NCBI GenBank assembly: GCA_002633005.1
Contig: NMRA01000233.1
Location: 65,687 to 129,686 of the forward strand
Origin: Phoronis australis
Lineage: Eukaryota > Phoronida > Phoronidae
Length of the DNA: 64,000 nucleotides
Direction: 5' to 3'
A model generated the notes under the pieces. That model was not told where the DNA came from, searched no databases, and saw only the letters and a program-made list of their open reading frames with translations. Shown here one piece after another: positions 11,601 to 25,500 of this stretch. Position numbers and translations under genes: made by a program. How positions within the stretch are numbered: position 1 is the stretch's first letter; every line of letters starts with the position of its first letter.

Positions 11601-14600
11601 TAGTATCATCATTGGATGGCACTGAGTGGTTTCAGCACCGATGACCTCGAGTTCAGGTACAGTTTTAGCAGGATTGGCAATTCAACGGGGTTCTGAAGGT
11701 TGCAGATGAGAGAAAACATGACGAAAAATAACATTTGAGTGAATTTACTGAGGACAATGTGTTAAAATCCAATTCAGCTGCTTTATGGTGTCAAAGTAAA
11801 AATCAGTCCTTTCCTGTTAAGCTGTCAAGACATAAACTTAGCATGATCAGCTTATGAGAGTGATTCTGATCACCATGGAGTCGAAACCCGCTTCATGGAA
11901 TATCCTGTTTATAACAATAATTGATAGAAACCGAAGGTATGATATAAAGTAGACTCCACTGCAGATAAAGAAATGCCACATACTTTATTCAGCCCATGGT
12001 GCATGTATGTTGTGAGTTCAAGGGATTGATGCATAGTTTACTTACTTTTTGTTGAAATGTACCATCGCTCTCATTAATATGTCTGCTTAGATTGTGAGCG
12101 ATGTTACAAATTTGTTACAGGATTTCTTTGCCTGAGTGTGAACTTGACAGGGATTGCATACTAAATGTTTCCTCACTTTAAAGTCAACACATCAATGCAC
12201 TATAATGCCAGACCGTCAGTGATTCATATCGTAATATAAAATTGCATGCTTTGTTTGTTATAGCTCCTATACCAGCGTCTCGGTGGGCAAGGTTTCGCGA
12301 TATCACCTCAACAATTTTCGTTATTGGCGGTGTGTCATATGGAGTCTACACTCTTGTTAAGGTCAGTCTTGGAAATAATGCAATTTTCCATCATTTCTAG
12401 GAATGTTTAAGACATGTTTTGATAATTATTTGACCATTCTTATTGTTGACATGCAGTAACTAATATGCAAATATTTTTCCTAAAAATATGTGACAAAATT
12501 GTCATAATTTTTGTAATCTGTTGTAACGTTATTTATCTTACAACATATAAAAACTGGCAAGTGTTGTTTTGAGATTGTTGAACCATGAAGGAGGATTTCT
12601 TAATGTTTTTATCAAAAATATGACAACTATCCATTTTGTGCTGTGTTGCGTATTGATGAATTACCGCCAAAATTTTGTGATGCTTGTACCACACCCACTG
12701 GTAATATCAGGAGGACTTGACAACATGGAATACTGTAATTACTAACACAACTTGTGAAATAGGATGTTTCAGTTTCTTGTGCTGACCTATAATAACCGAT
12801 ATGGTCAAATTTCACTGAAATTTATGTTTATTAATATATTTTTCAAAATCTTCTAAAACTGTTGTGAGTGTTGACAATTTCTCAAAACAGTGACTGGTGG
12901 TGGCGATGTTGTAGAACTTAGAAGTGGTGAAGCTAAGAAATATCACTTTTCTGCCATGTTGTGTCCTAAATTGAAGAGATGTTACCGTACTTCACTTATT
13001 TATTGCCCTGCTTCCAGAATTATGTGTTCAGCTGATCAAAATAGAATTGATATTTAATTTGATATTTCCCTGATGGTGTGAGACATTCTCATGGTGCTTG
13101 GTGAGTGAAAAACCGTGCCATGTTGTATTATAACCTCGGTGCTGTTCTCAATTTCATTTTTTAACATTTTTTTTCAGTCCTATATTGTGCCTCGGTTACG
13201 TGGCACGCAAGCGAAAGATCGACTAGATCAGCTCAATGACTCTGTAACAGACTTACAGACAAATATGGTGGCTACTCTCGCCAAGATACAAGAAAATTTA
13301 AACGCCATACAACAGGTCCTAGAAAGACAGGAGGGCGCAACAAACAACGTGTTGCGATCACTTAGAACTACGGAGGTAGTTAGCAATAGTTTTGCTTACC
13401 TGGTATCATTGATGATTTTTTTAAAGTAAAAATTCTTTGTTCAGTCTTTGTCTCTAGAAATTCTTGGAGTACAGTCGTAGTTGTTATTGAATAAATTATG
13501 GTAATCTGAAGAAAATGATGTTGTGGTGATACAGATGTGCATCACACAGTCAAATGGTACATCCAAAATGATTTCATGGTAACTGGTACCACCTGTTTAA
13601 TATGATTCCACATTTATTCCTAACAGAATCTATCTGAAGACGGTGTGCGACTAGGTATGTCTGAAGTCAAGGCTGAGGTGGCGTCCTTGAAAGGTCTTTT
13701 ACTTAGTAGGTGAGTTTGTGATGTTTGACTGCCAGAGTGCAATTGAATTGGATGTTTTGACTCTTCATATTAAGTGATCTGATCAATGGAACCTATTGCC
13801 AAGCATAATAGCAATGTTATGTGGTTTAAGCGATCCACTAAAATCTCACTGGCTGATTTAAGATGCCATGAAGGGAACTCCAACAACAATTTCCATAGGA
13901 CTAACATTCACATATTGTTTTTGGCCATGTCTAGACAGGCGACCTGAGCCTTATGACCCATTCCATATCTGAGTGTAGATGCCATGTCAGATCAGTAACC
14001 TCTGAAATTAGCATTACAAATATATCTGAAAGAAGTCTGTTGGATATTTTACATTTCAGTTTTGTTCAAAACAGAGGCTGTCTTAGCAATATACGGTTGC
14101 ACCTTCTCACCTCCTCGTGGCCTGTTAACAAAATTGTAGCAATGCACAATGTTGTGGTGGCTGGTTCATGCTTGGGAACTTTTCTCTCGCCAGACCTTGG
14201 CTTGGTGTTATGATTTCTCCACCCCTACTTCCATCCATTAAACCATGAAGAAAAGATAATACTGTGAATGGAACCGTGAGGTACAATGATAACGAGTGTC
14301 AACAATACATGATAAGTGAATATACCATGAGTACCATGTAAGTACCACGAGTACTACATTTACAAAATTTTGCCATAGTTTCACATCGGTCTCTTGCCAC
14401 TGCAGGCGCCAGTTTCCTCCAACTCCAGCTCAGACGCCCATCATTCCTTCTTGGCAGTTGGCAGAAAAAGAAACAGTTATAAATGAAACGCAGCCAGCTA
14501 GTGATACAGGTGAAGTCACACCAGTGGAGTCAAAGGTAAAGTGATGTGTGGATATAATTATAAATGGATGTGTAAAATTTGATTTGATCAGCATGCCTTC

Positions 14601-15461
14601 ATATCTGATGTAATGTAGAACGTGGTGGTGCTTTCATGTACGTAAACACGCACATGGATAATTTATGGGAAAGTTATCAACGCTTGTGATTTGGATTTAG
14701 ACATTTTTTTTTGCTTTATCTGTGAATAATCACAGATGTTAGTGGCTTTGTATGCTATCAAGAAAGCTGTAAGTATATCAAACATATATGACTGAGGGTG
14801 TTACTTTGAAACACCAGAAACATGAAATAGGTTGAGTGAAAGATCATCTGCAGTAGACATGGAACATTGGAAGGATTTTGCAACCCTGTCAAAACTGATG
14901 ACATTTTTAAGTCACCTTTTTATGCGGAAACCCTGAACAGCCTGTGTTGGGATGAAAATGATTTCACGTCATGGAATGAGAAGGTTCCAGTTATGTTTTG
15001 TGTGGTTTTCTGAGTAAACAGGTTAACATTATTGTAATTTAGTTACTGAGTTTTGCAGCGATATGAATTCTGACTGAGTGAAGGAAGTTGCATTACAAAA
15101 AGGCTCATTGCTTGCTGAAATGGAATTTGAACATTTTATCATCACATGACTTTAATCAGGGTTACTTAATGTTTCATTTGTGACTCGTTTGAAGTAAACC
15201 AATAATACATTCCTCTTATTATTATGTTACTTTTTTCAGCCACAGCCAGTCACAGGCAAGAAGCCATCGGCAGATGAGGCAAGTGTTATGAGCGAGCCCA
15301 CTATAGTGAGCGATGCACAGGGCAATGATGGAGACATGCAACCTGAACTGAATGGATCTGTTGGTGAAGTCAAGGTCAGTCCAACAGCTCAGAATGGTGA
15401 GAACGTGTCGCAGACTGATGAAATCAAAATGGAGGACAACATGCAAGAACAAATGACCTGA
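8671..15461 (+). CDS. PEX14: PEX14, peroxisomal membrane docking protein (9 exons)
   Basis: Exons: 8671-8685, 10110-10163, 10450-10534, 11083-11211, 12264-12361, 13178-13375, 13627-13709, 14406-14535, 15240-15461. All phases close to 337 residues (human 377). Residues about 24-70 are the conserved Pex14 N-terminal domain that binds WxxxF motifs of PEX5: TAVKFLQNPKV, SPLAQKRAFLVRKGLTQQEID. Residues 108-126 form a hydrophobic membrane segment preceded by RWARFRD. The exon at 13178 encodes a heptad-rich coiled coil, and the junction 13709/14406 encodes the family motif RRQFPP-P-IPSW. The tail is acidic and low-complexity. PEX14 forms the docking/translocation complex with PEX5 and PEX13 at the peroxisomal membrane. 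The first coding exon is only 15 bp (MEEKR), chosen because ATG is followed by a perfect GTAAGT; this is the weakest part of the model. Confidence 0.95.
9533..9647. mobile_element. 115-bp MITE with 18-bp terminal inverted repeats and TTTTAC duplication
   Basis: The left end ACACAGGCGCTCGAATTT and the reverse complement of the right end, ACACAGGCGCTTGAGTTT, match at 16 of 18 positions. TTTTAC occurs directly on both sides (9527-9532 and 9648-9653), as expected for a target-site duplication. The interior has an AAACATATGTTT palindrome and no coding capacity. It lies in PEX14 intron 1; a second copy is at 2528-2640. Confidence 0.8.
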
Positions 15462-15884
15462 ACATTGTGGGGTATTTTAGATCAGTTGAGTGATATTATG
15501 ATGCAATAATGTATATTCGTGTCCTGTTGGTGTCGCTGAAGCTAAACAAGTCAAGTGAGTGTTTTTTGATCAGCTTGGAATAGCTAGTTCGAGATTCATT
15601 TGAGATAAAAAAACATTCCACTTGATTTTGAGGTCTGTTTTGAGTAAAGTTTTAATTATCAAATAGGTATGGGTATGCACAATCAATATCATCTGCTAAG
15701 TATTTTTATGTGGTGGAAACAATTACTCGCAAGAAGCTTTACTGCATTGAAAGCTCTTTGCATTCAAGGTTATTCAACGCATATCTCTTCACTCAAGCCA
15801 AGCCTCACATTTGGTGCTATGCTAGTTCTTGGATACGCGTAACGTCAGACTTGTTTATAAATTGGAGTTTTACTGTTTACTACT

Positions 15885-15890
15885 AATAAA
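15885..15890 (+). promoter_or_regulatory. Candidate poly(A) signal of PEX14
   Basis: AATAAA lies 424 bp after the PEX14 stop, before the convergent LRRC34 gene. Position and hexamer fit a 3' end; no cDNA evidence is available. Confidence 0.4.
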
Positions 15891-16542
15891 TATTTGAGTA
15901 CACAAATTCACTATTTTGTTCAATTGGAGATATCAAATTCTGGCATCACTAAGTTTTATTCTCTCTGATTGGGTTCATGTTGTCTATTTAAGGGTTAACC
16001 ACAGACTAAGATACCAATCATACCATATCCAAAATGAAATGTTACATATAAACCATTAATGTTTAACTTATTTTATTTCCATTTATACATATATTACATT
16101 TATTTACATAAAATGAATATCACTTTTCACAAACAGATGCTCATATATATCGTAGATATAAACAGTTATGTATAATTCGAATTACATTTCTAATACAGGA
16201 CCAATGCATTTAGAACATTACAAAGTCTTATTGTTTTTTGTTGTCGTTTTTACTCACAAAGTGACTGGCAGTATGAATGTTTAATAATTTAAGCCAACCT
16301 AAAGTCATGTATAATTGTCAAAAACATGATCAAATGAAATGGACTAAAGCTGCTGTAGTAAAAAATAAATTATGGAATGCATTGGTGAATTTGGACCTTA
16401 CTAGATCTTACAGCACAAATCGGTTGTTTCCTCCCTCAATCAATTATTAAGTCAAGAAGCGCGTTCTGTTCCTGCAAGAATTACAGATTTACGGTGACAC
16501 TGTTCACAGGTTGAACAATATTCCAGATCTTTTACTCCACCA
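15891..16542. other. Convergent intergenic spacer PEX14 / LRRC34
   Basis: AT-rich DNA presumably containing the 3' UTR of LRRC34; several TTTATT hexamers (minus-strand AATAAA) occur around 16.07-16.11 kb. No other feature seen. Confidence 0.4.
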
Positions 16543-19500
16543 TCACACTATGGCATCAGGAACATCGTCCCCGTACACAGGTTTCCAGTAGTAATGTCGC
16601 CTAATGTCAGTGTTCAATTCTGCTAGATATGTGACACCGTCAACAACATACGGTCGGACGTCGGTGCTCTCTTCAGTTAGGCGGCCAGCTTCTATCAGAG
16701 ACGCAAACGCCTGAAAATACAGGGTCATGTTGTACTGACCTTTATCACAGACTTCCATAATGTAATCAAGTGCTGTGTAGGGGATGAAAACGATTCCATG
16801 GACACATCTCTCAAAGCCTGCTACGATCCTCTAATCCCCAAAACCAAACCAGCAGATAACAAACCCGCGGCACAAACCTCTCAACATGTACCTGAAAACT
16901 CTACCTGTGCCAAAAATGATCTATGCATGAGTACCAAACTGCTGTCCCAGAAGTCAAATTGATGCCAGCAGTATCGGCTTAGTGCGGAAATCATAATGCA
17001 TGTGACATTAGTTTTAAATTTATAACTTCAACTTGAAACCAGCTCTGACTAGAACATCCACAAAAGTTGAACTGCATAATTATTTAAAATGTAAAATATA
17101 TGATAAATGAGTTAACTAACTATCAAACTACATTGGAAAAGATGTCATCAAATTCTCTCAATAAGTGAAAGTTGAGCCCTAACCTAATGTCATGTACAGC
17201 ACCATCCCCGGTTAGTTATTGTTAGGCACAAACATTATAGTCAAGCTTTTTATACAGTGAGTAAAAGTTCTCAATATCTCTGGGTTTGACTTCTGATTGA
17301 ATAGAGATGACCAATCACATCAGCAGCTAAACAGAAATTTGGTGAGTTTGACTTGACATGGTTATTGCTCTCTGTTGCTTATACAAATATTGAAGTGATT
17401 GGAACTTCTACGTACAATGCAAGCACTCTCCTCATGGTTATTTCCCCAGATGAAAATATTGTCCAGCGTCGTGTTCATCTTCAGACAGTCTGCCAGTGCA
17501 CACAGTCCTTTGCCATTCATTTCATTGTACTTCACGACAAGCCTGCAACAAATATGGAACAGATAAGAAATGGCTAAGTCATAATCTGTTATGAATTTCT
17601 GACGACAAAAATGACCATGATGAAATCAAGACCAAAGCTTAGGACGCTACAGAGGAGGCTAAGGCAATTTTTGGACCAAATGACAAAACAGCATGGCTGT
17701 TGTACTGTTAACATTCACAATTTTGTCAATATATTTTTGCAGTCTAGCAATGTGAAGTTATATCAATTTTCGGTCTCGGGACTTAAAGGAGTAACCATGA
17801 GTTTTGTGAATTGAGCCCCATGCATCATTTAATTTTGACACAATGCGTTTATGGAGTCTTGAGGCTTACTTACGTTTTGAGATTGGTATTTGAAGTCAGC
17901 AGTGCTTTGGCTATGTGTATAGCCCCATCATCCTGCAGTCTATTGTTACCAAGATCAAGAACCTGAAGAGCTGTGTTCATTCTCAGTACCTTGGCCAGTT
18001 GTTCTGCTCCGTCTCTTGTTAATCTATTTCTGTGAAATTAAAAACAATCATTTCATTAAAATTTGTTACGATTTTTTTCAAAAAATATTCTTTATCACTA
18101 AAATGAACCCAAGAACTTTTGAAAAGCAAAAGATGCTCTCATTGAAAGGAAAGTTTTCTCATCTAAAATATGTCAATTAAATAATGGAAAAAATACATAA
18201 ATAACTGTCAGTGAGTTGATGTTGTCTTTCCCTTTTTCACAAAAATCAATTTCATAAACTGAAAGATATCGCTAAAATAAGAATTCATCCTAATGCAGAG
18301 GTGTGTAATGTAATACATTTTTTACTCATTGCTGTCACTTTTTAAAGTTAAAATAGCGCATGAAGTCAGATGTCATTCAAAGAAGGTGGCATTTTGAGGA
18401 GCACCATCAGAAATTGAAAAAAAAAATCATTCCTTAAAACTGGTTAATTTTGAAAACATTTGTGCCAGAGCATCATTATGAACACCAGGAATCCATGAGT
18501 CCAGGTAAAAATTGACTGTTGTACGATCACCTGATGGTTGGAGTTTGCTAAATGCTAATACAGTAGCCCACTGAATTCAGTCCAGCTGCTTGGGCTGCTT
18601 GGTCACTTATGTAATCCTTTATGACACATCACAAAACAATGTGTGCCTGTCGACAGTTGGTTGGCAGGGAATGGGACAATTGAAACTTGCATTTCAGTTC
18701 ACAAATTTAATTGGGTTTTGGCTTAAATTTTCACCTGTATTAGTTCGGTCATGTAACAAGTTTAGACGAAATTAGTGTGTGCAGTACAGTGGAAAGAGTG
18801 TTCAACTGAAAAAAGATGTTTTTGATACCCAAGAACATGTAGGTTCACATCCTCTGTCACAAATGACAATCCTAAAAACAGGCAAACCAGTTTGGTATAC
18901 TTACGCTCTTAGACTGAGATGCGTTAAGCAGAAGTTGTCTAAAAGATTTTCCACCATTCTTGTGATCCCAAAATCCCTCATGTCGTACTTCATCATATGC
19001 AGTTGTTTGAGAGTTCTGTTAACCTGAAAAACATTTCTACCAATCATAATTATAATACTACACAGACATGTGATACTCAACAATTGACACTGGACAAAAC
19101 CAAGGATCCTTCAAAATGCAATTTTCCAAGTCTAAACAACATTCCCACATCCAGACACCAGGCTCATGTCTAGACATCACGCCCAGGTCTAGACATCACG
19201 CCCAGGTCTAGACATCATGCCCAGGTCTAGACATCACGCCCAGGTCTAGACACCACACCCAGGTCTAGACATCACGCCCAGGTCTAGACATCACGCCCAG
19301 GTCTAGACACCATGCAATGATGTCAACATCCTTCAAAGGATATCCTACCTTCAAAAACACAGGAATAGATTATGAAAGCCAACCAATGTGATGCATTATT
19401 TGAGATAACTCAATTTAAGTCAGGGTTTCAGGCTTTTGTGCGTTGTAACATTTAAGTTTAAAGAATGTCATTTAACTTTCTGTAATTCATCAGCCATTTC

Positions 19501-22500
19501 GTTTGAAAAAAACAATTGAAGAAAAAATTGCCACTTGCTATTTTTCAAAGCCTGATTTTTATATTGCTACGACTAAATAATCAATATTTTTACAAAGCAT
19601 TGCTATAACATCTGCATATTACAGACTATACTAAGCAGAGTAAAATTTTACTTCAACTTATGAACTTTAGCCAAAAAAGTGACAGAATGGCATGCAGCTC
19701 TAAACAAGGGAAAAACTACTTTAGCGTAGATTGTCATACCTTGAGCATTTTGGCAAAGTGAATTGTGGGCTCCTCACTGTGGGTGAACAATATTGGCCGG
19801 TCAACATTCAGGGCTTGAAGTGATCTGTTATGATGTAGAACAGTGCTTAAGGCAATCAGACTTTCAATTCTCTGAAATAAACAAAGAACATGAATTTTGT
19901 GTACTTGAAAACTCCTCGGCACTTTGGTCAGAAACACTTCATTTAATTCTCAATGACAAAGACTGATTACTATGATACAATTTTTTTAAGTGAAAAATAA
20001 TTTCACTATTCACAGGATTATATAATTAATCAACAACATACTGAAGCTTGTCCAGAAAGCAGTCCAACCAGAACTAAGTGCAAGAACAACTGACAGTTGC
20101 TCATTTTTAATTCACATGTTTTAATTCACGTTTCTGTGCCAATCTGAAGCAACTTAAATAAATAAATTCAAATCAATTGGCATTCCAAAACTAGAGCATT
20201 TTTAGTAAATCTGTTAACTCATTACTAGCTGCAGTACACCAGTGCTTTCTGTCAAGATACAGGTTTTGATTGAGTGGTCACTTCTTGAAGAGAGCCTCGA
20301 CCAGCTCCACAGTCAAAATATATGTGATTTCTGGTCTTCAAAAGAGTTGGCAATTAGTTATGTATTCAAACCAAGCTCACGGAATGTTGGGTTACAGTTC
20401 TATTACCAGAAATTTCACGAGAGTGGTCTGAAAATGTAACGAACTGTCAGTTCATTTCACACACAGAGAACACTGTCTTCTAAACCGAGGAACAATGTAA
20501 GACCAATTTTATCATGGTGAGTGGCCTAAATCAACAATTTTTTGACAGAAAGAACTGGTGTAATGCAGTTTTAAATAAGCAATGCCTCATTGGTTAATGT
20601 ACCTAATTTGCACTATTAAGACAAAAAAGACTATTGACAAAAGTCACATAAAATATCACATTTAAAAATTCGTTTTTGTTTAGAATACCATTTGCTGTTA
20701 CATTCCAGCTTGGACTGAATGACATAGAGCAATTGCTTTGTTGTGCAGATCTAATCACTCTGACCTTTGTCTAATTAGTTGCAACTTTAATGCGACCTAA
20801 GCCTATTATTAAAAGAATCCAACTAACGCCCTCTACCCCTCTAATTCTTGTCTTATCCTGAACAAGTAATGACATGTCCTGCCAAACCTATCAAAGTGTT
20901 ATTAACGTTTGTTTTGTTGAAACTTTAATTACACTGTATAAATATCACTGCACGTGGCTCTAACATTGAGTTACCTGGTCTGTGTCTGAAAGGTCCAGTT
21001 CCTGCAGGGTCTCGTTAATCTGCAACATCTGTGCAAAGTACATACCACCCTTGTCTCCTACCTTGTTACCGGTCAACTTAATTACCTTCAGAGATTGATT
21101 TGTCTGAAATACGCAATAAGCAGTGTTAATGAAATATTTCAACTTCTAATTGTTATCTACTCAACATTTTTTACAAACTTCACTAATGGCCAATATCAAC
21201 ATCTCACATACTGGTAAATTGCTGATTATATATTTGTCCAAATCTCATGTGAAAAAGGCAAATGTTGCTCATGGGACGGGTGACATAACAGTTGACTGCA
21301 AACAGTAGAATTGCACAGACATTGGGTCCTCAGTAGCTCAGTGGTAAGAGCACTAGACCAGCAATCCAGAGACCTGTGGTTCAATTACCAGATGGGGTTC
21401 CTCAGATTTTTCTGTGTTTATTTGATTACTGGTTTGTTAAATGGCCAAATTATGTCGCACACCAATCAGGAATAATGACGAGCATAACATGGCAAGTGTA
21501 CGAAAGCTTTAAGTTGTAAAAGCCATATTTATTGTCTGATTTTCAAAATTCCAAAAACCTAACGAGTACTTTTCACAAACTATTCAAATATGCTAATTAT
21601 AAACTTTCAAAAAATAGTATTGTCGCCCCCAGTGTGTTTATGATGAATCACATTATCTAGAGAGCGATAAAATCAGCATTCCGAGGAAATTTAATTAGCT
21701 ACAACAGCATTGTGTCTGTAATCAATGCGGTAGATTTTAAGGCATGTAAACGGTCGAGTTAACCATGCAACCATGAATGGTGAGGGTGTCAACATAAGAT
21801 TACTTTCGTGTTTGAATGAAACAAATTCTTCAACATACATGCAGTGCTTTTGCCAGTAGTCTTGCTCCCTCCTCTTTGATATCATTCGCCATTAAATTCA
21901 AGTGCCAAATAGACGTGGATTCCTGGAAGAATGAATGCTCTTAATAAACATATTTCATAATTTAAAACAGCAAATGTGATGTCAATATACCCAGTAAATA
22001 TAACGAACAAGAAATTTAAAGTTCATAAATCAAGCTGGCACAGACTCTAGGTACCTTCAGTAGCACATCTACTAACTAAAGGCACTTGATATTTAGATAC
22101 ATTTTACACTACATGTTTGCAGTTTTACAATGCCAACAGTTTGCATTGCTTCATTACTTGGGGTCATATTTTTCAAAAAAAAATAATTTCATTAATCACC
22201 ATATTAAACCGTGATATCAAGGTAGTTCTGAACAGAATTGAAATTTCCAAGCAATCATTTCAGCCTGAGAGTTGGATTCACAGCCTGTATAAGCCCCATG
22301 CACTAGTAAAACCCAGACAACAGAATTGGAGAATATTTTGACGTTCAATATATTTCTCCTTGTGAGCTCAATTTATCTAATTCAGTCATTCATTTCATTC
22401 ACTGACTGAGGCCTCAATAAGCATGAAATTGATGATCTTTGCTCCACAGACAGACTAGCTTAAAGAGAACTTAATATTCAATAAGTTCTCTTTAAGCTAG

Positions 22501-25500
22501 GCTGTAAGGTATATCGCGATAAGTTGATGTAGTATAACAAAACAGACAGAAACAATTATTTTGTAGTCAGCACACAATCTCCATTTGAGACTGCAATAAA
22601 TCATGATATTTAAGGAAAAAATTATTTTGACTATATAATGTCTGGACATGATTTTGAGACATGATAAGCATTCATCAACAAGGAGGTTAAACAAGAGCAA
22701 TTTGGATGGTTGATATGTGCCCAAAGTGCGCATCGCATACAGTACAAATACAAAGGAAGATCACCATGTTAAAAATTTCCACTAAAAGGGAGCAACGCTG
22801 ATAAGTTGAAGGTGCAAAGCAAATCAGCATTCAGTGCTTTGAGCAACAGGAGCACACCTGCCATTTTTATCTCCAGTCTTCAAGCAGTTTGGAAGACAGG
22901 GAGGCAGACAACAAAGAACATACACAAAAATAAAAAATCTGTTTAAAATGGGGCAAACACAAAAAAAAAACAAATTCATTGGTAGGAGACACCATAGTAT
23001 TTGGATTTGCCTCAAGATCCACATCAGTTGTACTATTGTAACATAAAATACAAATTTGATTGAGATCCACCGAAAAACTTTTGATAGATAGTGAGTCACA
23101 GTCAGAAAACAAAAAAGTGCCACTAGGAGGCACCACAGCAGCCAGACTCATTTGAAAATTGTAAGCCACTATCGTTCATTTGTAAAACAGATTTCAATTG
23201 TAAATGATAATGATCCTTTGAGTAGTTCAGCCCATAGAGACAGACACAGTGGCACAATACATCAAGTCTACCCAAAAATAGAAAAATCTAAAAAACAATT
23301 CACAGTAGAGAGCACAGTGGAAGTTGCATCCACCTGAAAGTCTTTATAATCAATTATCATGTTCACTGAAATAAACTTATCAAATTTTAGAAAGGTCCTG
23401 AAAGGGTATAGAACACACAACGGCAGATGAAAAACAATACCACTAGGGGGTGCCACAGAAGTCAGAGCCACCTGGAAATTCACTTGCGCTACCCAGTCCA
23501 TGATAGGTCTGTAAAATTTCATTCACATCTATCCAGGGGCTTAGGAGATTGAACAGCAGACGCCAGAAGAATGGACGTGGATGACAGCTATAATAATCTG
23601 CCCACACATAAGTTGGCATACAGAAATTGTGTGGTTTCATCAGTTGGTAAGTGATATGTAAAAACATAATTTTATTCAACAACTTTGACTAACTGTTTAT
23701 AAAACAATGCAAGGAGTTATCCCAATTATACGTTTAACAATTTACATGATGAACCACTGCAATAAAAAACAAAATCCATGAACACAGCAAACAACATACT
23801 TCTAATAGTCCTGCTAGGTATCCAGTGCCCTCATTTGTCAAGCGATTGTATCTCAGATCGAGGCTGGTCACGTAGGTGTTATTCTTGAGAGCTTCACTGA
23901 GCGCCTTCACATCCTGGTCTTGTAGTCTTTCCGTTTTCGGATCTGCTTTGATGTGGTTGTTTCCAGCCAAACTGAGATGCATATTCTCAATCACATCACT
24001 AGAAAACACCAATTTAGCAATTAATATTATGTCATTAATGCAAATTAATAATCGAGATCAAGGACATTTTTGCCCACACATGTATTGCATTGTTTAATTG
24101 TTTTACTCAGAAAACAAATCCCAAATGGATACAATTCAGCATCACGTGCTGTAAATTGTCCATGGCCCTCATAATGCATTCAGTAAAGCTGACAAGCATA
24201 ACTTAAAAAGGGCAAGAGAACGCAGTAAATATAAAATTGTTGAGGTCAACACTTTCCCATTATAAAAGAAGACAACGGATTCTGGGGGAGGGGCAGGATG
24301 AAGCCTCTTCAGACATGACCACATAAAAGCTGGCATGTCATTTTTAGGGTCTACCCGGTCATGTTTTCTTGGAAAATAGTGGTTGCATGGTCACCCTTCA
24401 ACATCCTAGATCCACCATTGCATTAAAACAGGCAATAGCTAAGTATGTACTTGACATTTAGATTGACTTCAGTTGTCAGTCCATTCAAAGAGAAATCTAC
24501 ACTAACATTAGAAAAAAAATCACTTAAAGACTTTAATCCCTGCCACATTTGCTTTATCCCAGGAATGAATCGTGTGCGTAGACAACTAAATCTACAGCAA
24601 ACTGAACGCTACACACATGTTTAAAACTCAGTAGTACAAATAGAACAGAGATAATGTTGAGGATTAATCACAATGTATTCGCAATAGATGAATATATACA
24701 CACAGGACATCCGGAGAAAACAAAATCACGAGACTGGCCGACACTTACAGCCTGTCTGTTAAGACGTACACAAATGGACGATTCAATATTCTTATTCCCG
24801 ATCACAAGATGGAGTTAATGAATAATTAATGGTTTCTCTTTTTGAAACCTGAATAGACTGAGGGCAGAAAGCAGTTCATGCGCAAGAGGTGTTCCTGTAA
24901 TAAGGGATCCATGCAATTACGCGACTGCAGGCATTCTTGCAAGAAGATGGCCCCACTTACAACACCTCATTAATGTCAAGTTCCACATTGACAAAAAAAA
25001 TTAAATGCTACTGTGCTAATTTAGAATTAAGAACAGAAACATTATGATCTGCACGTTTTCATGTACACACTTTTAGCACATCTACAGTTAGTGTGTAAAC
25101 TAGTGTAAAAATTATCTACAAAGCAAAGTGCTAGCATGTTTGACTATTACTACTTTATAAATATTTTTAAATAATATCTTGACACAAAACAAGACAGATT
25201 CTTCAAAGATAAAGTAATCTATTTTCTAAAAAGCAGTAAGTAAAACATATAAAATTGTGAGTAACTACCTCAATTAATTACAAACCATATAAGCAACTAC
25301 TATTAATATAACTTTGCAATTAGCAAATGAAACCTTTTCAGCATGTTACTAACTGCTGATTCAGAAAACAAGAATAACCCAGTTTAGATTAATCAATTTT
25401 GACAGCATCCAAAATAGTTTTGAAACCCACATATACCTTTCAAATACAAACACATCATAAGTAATACAACCCTTCCCATGAAAATCAAAACAAACACAAC

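Noticed and set aside
19169-19314. CRISPR-like array
   Set aside because: Units are contiguous 19-mers with no unique spacers, in a eukaryotic intron; a minisatellite.
21334-21388. tRNA gene
   Set aside because: A and B boxes are present, but the acceptor, D and anticodon stems do not pair; a SINE explains it better.
22824-23522. Several overlapping minus-strand frames sharing a PPSG motif
   Set aside because: The similarity between them comes from a dispersed DNA repeat (CCACTAGGGGGTGCCACAG core), not from a gene family.
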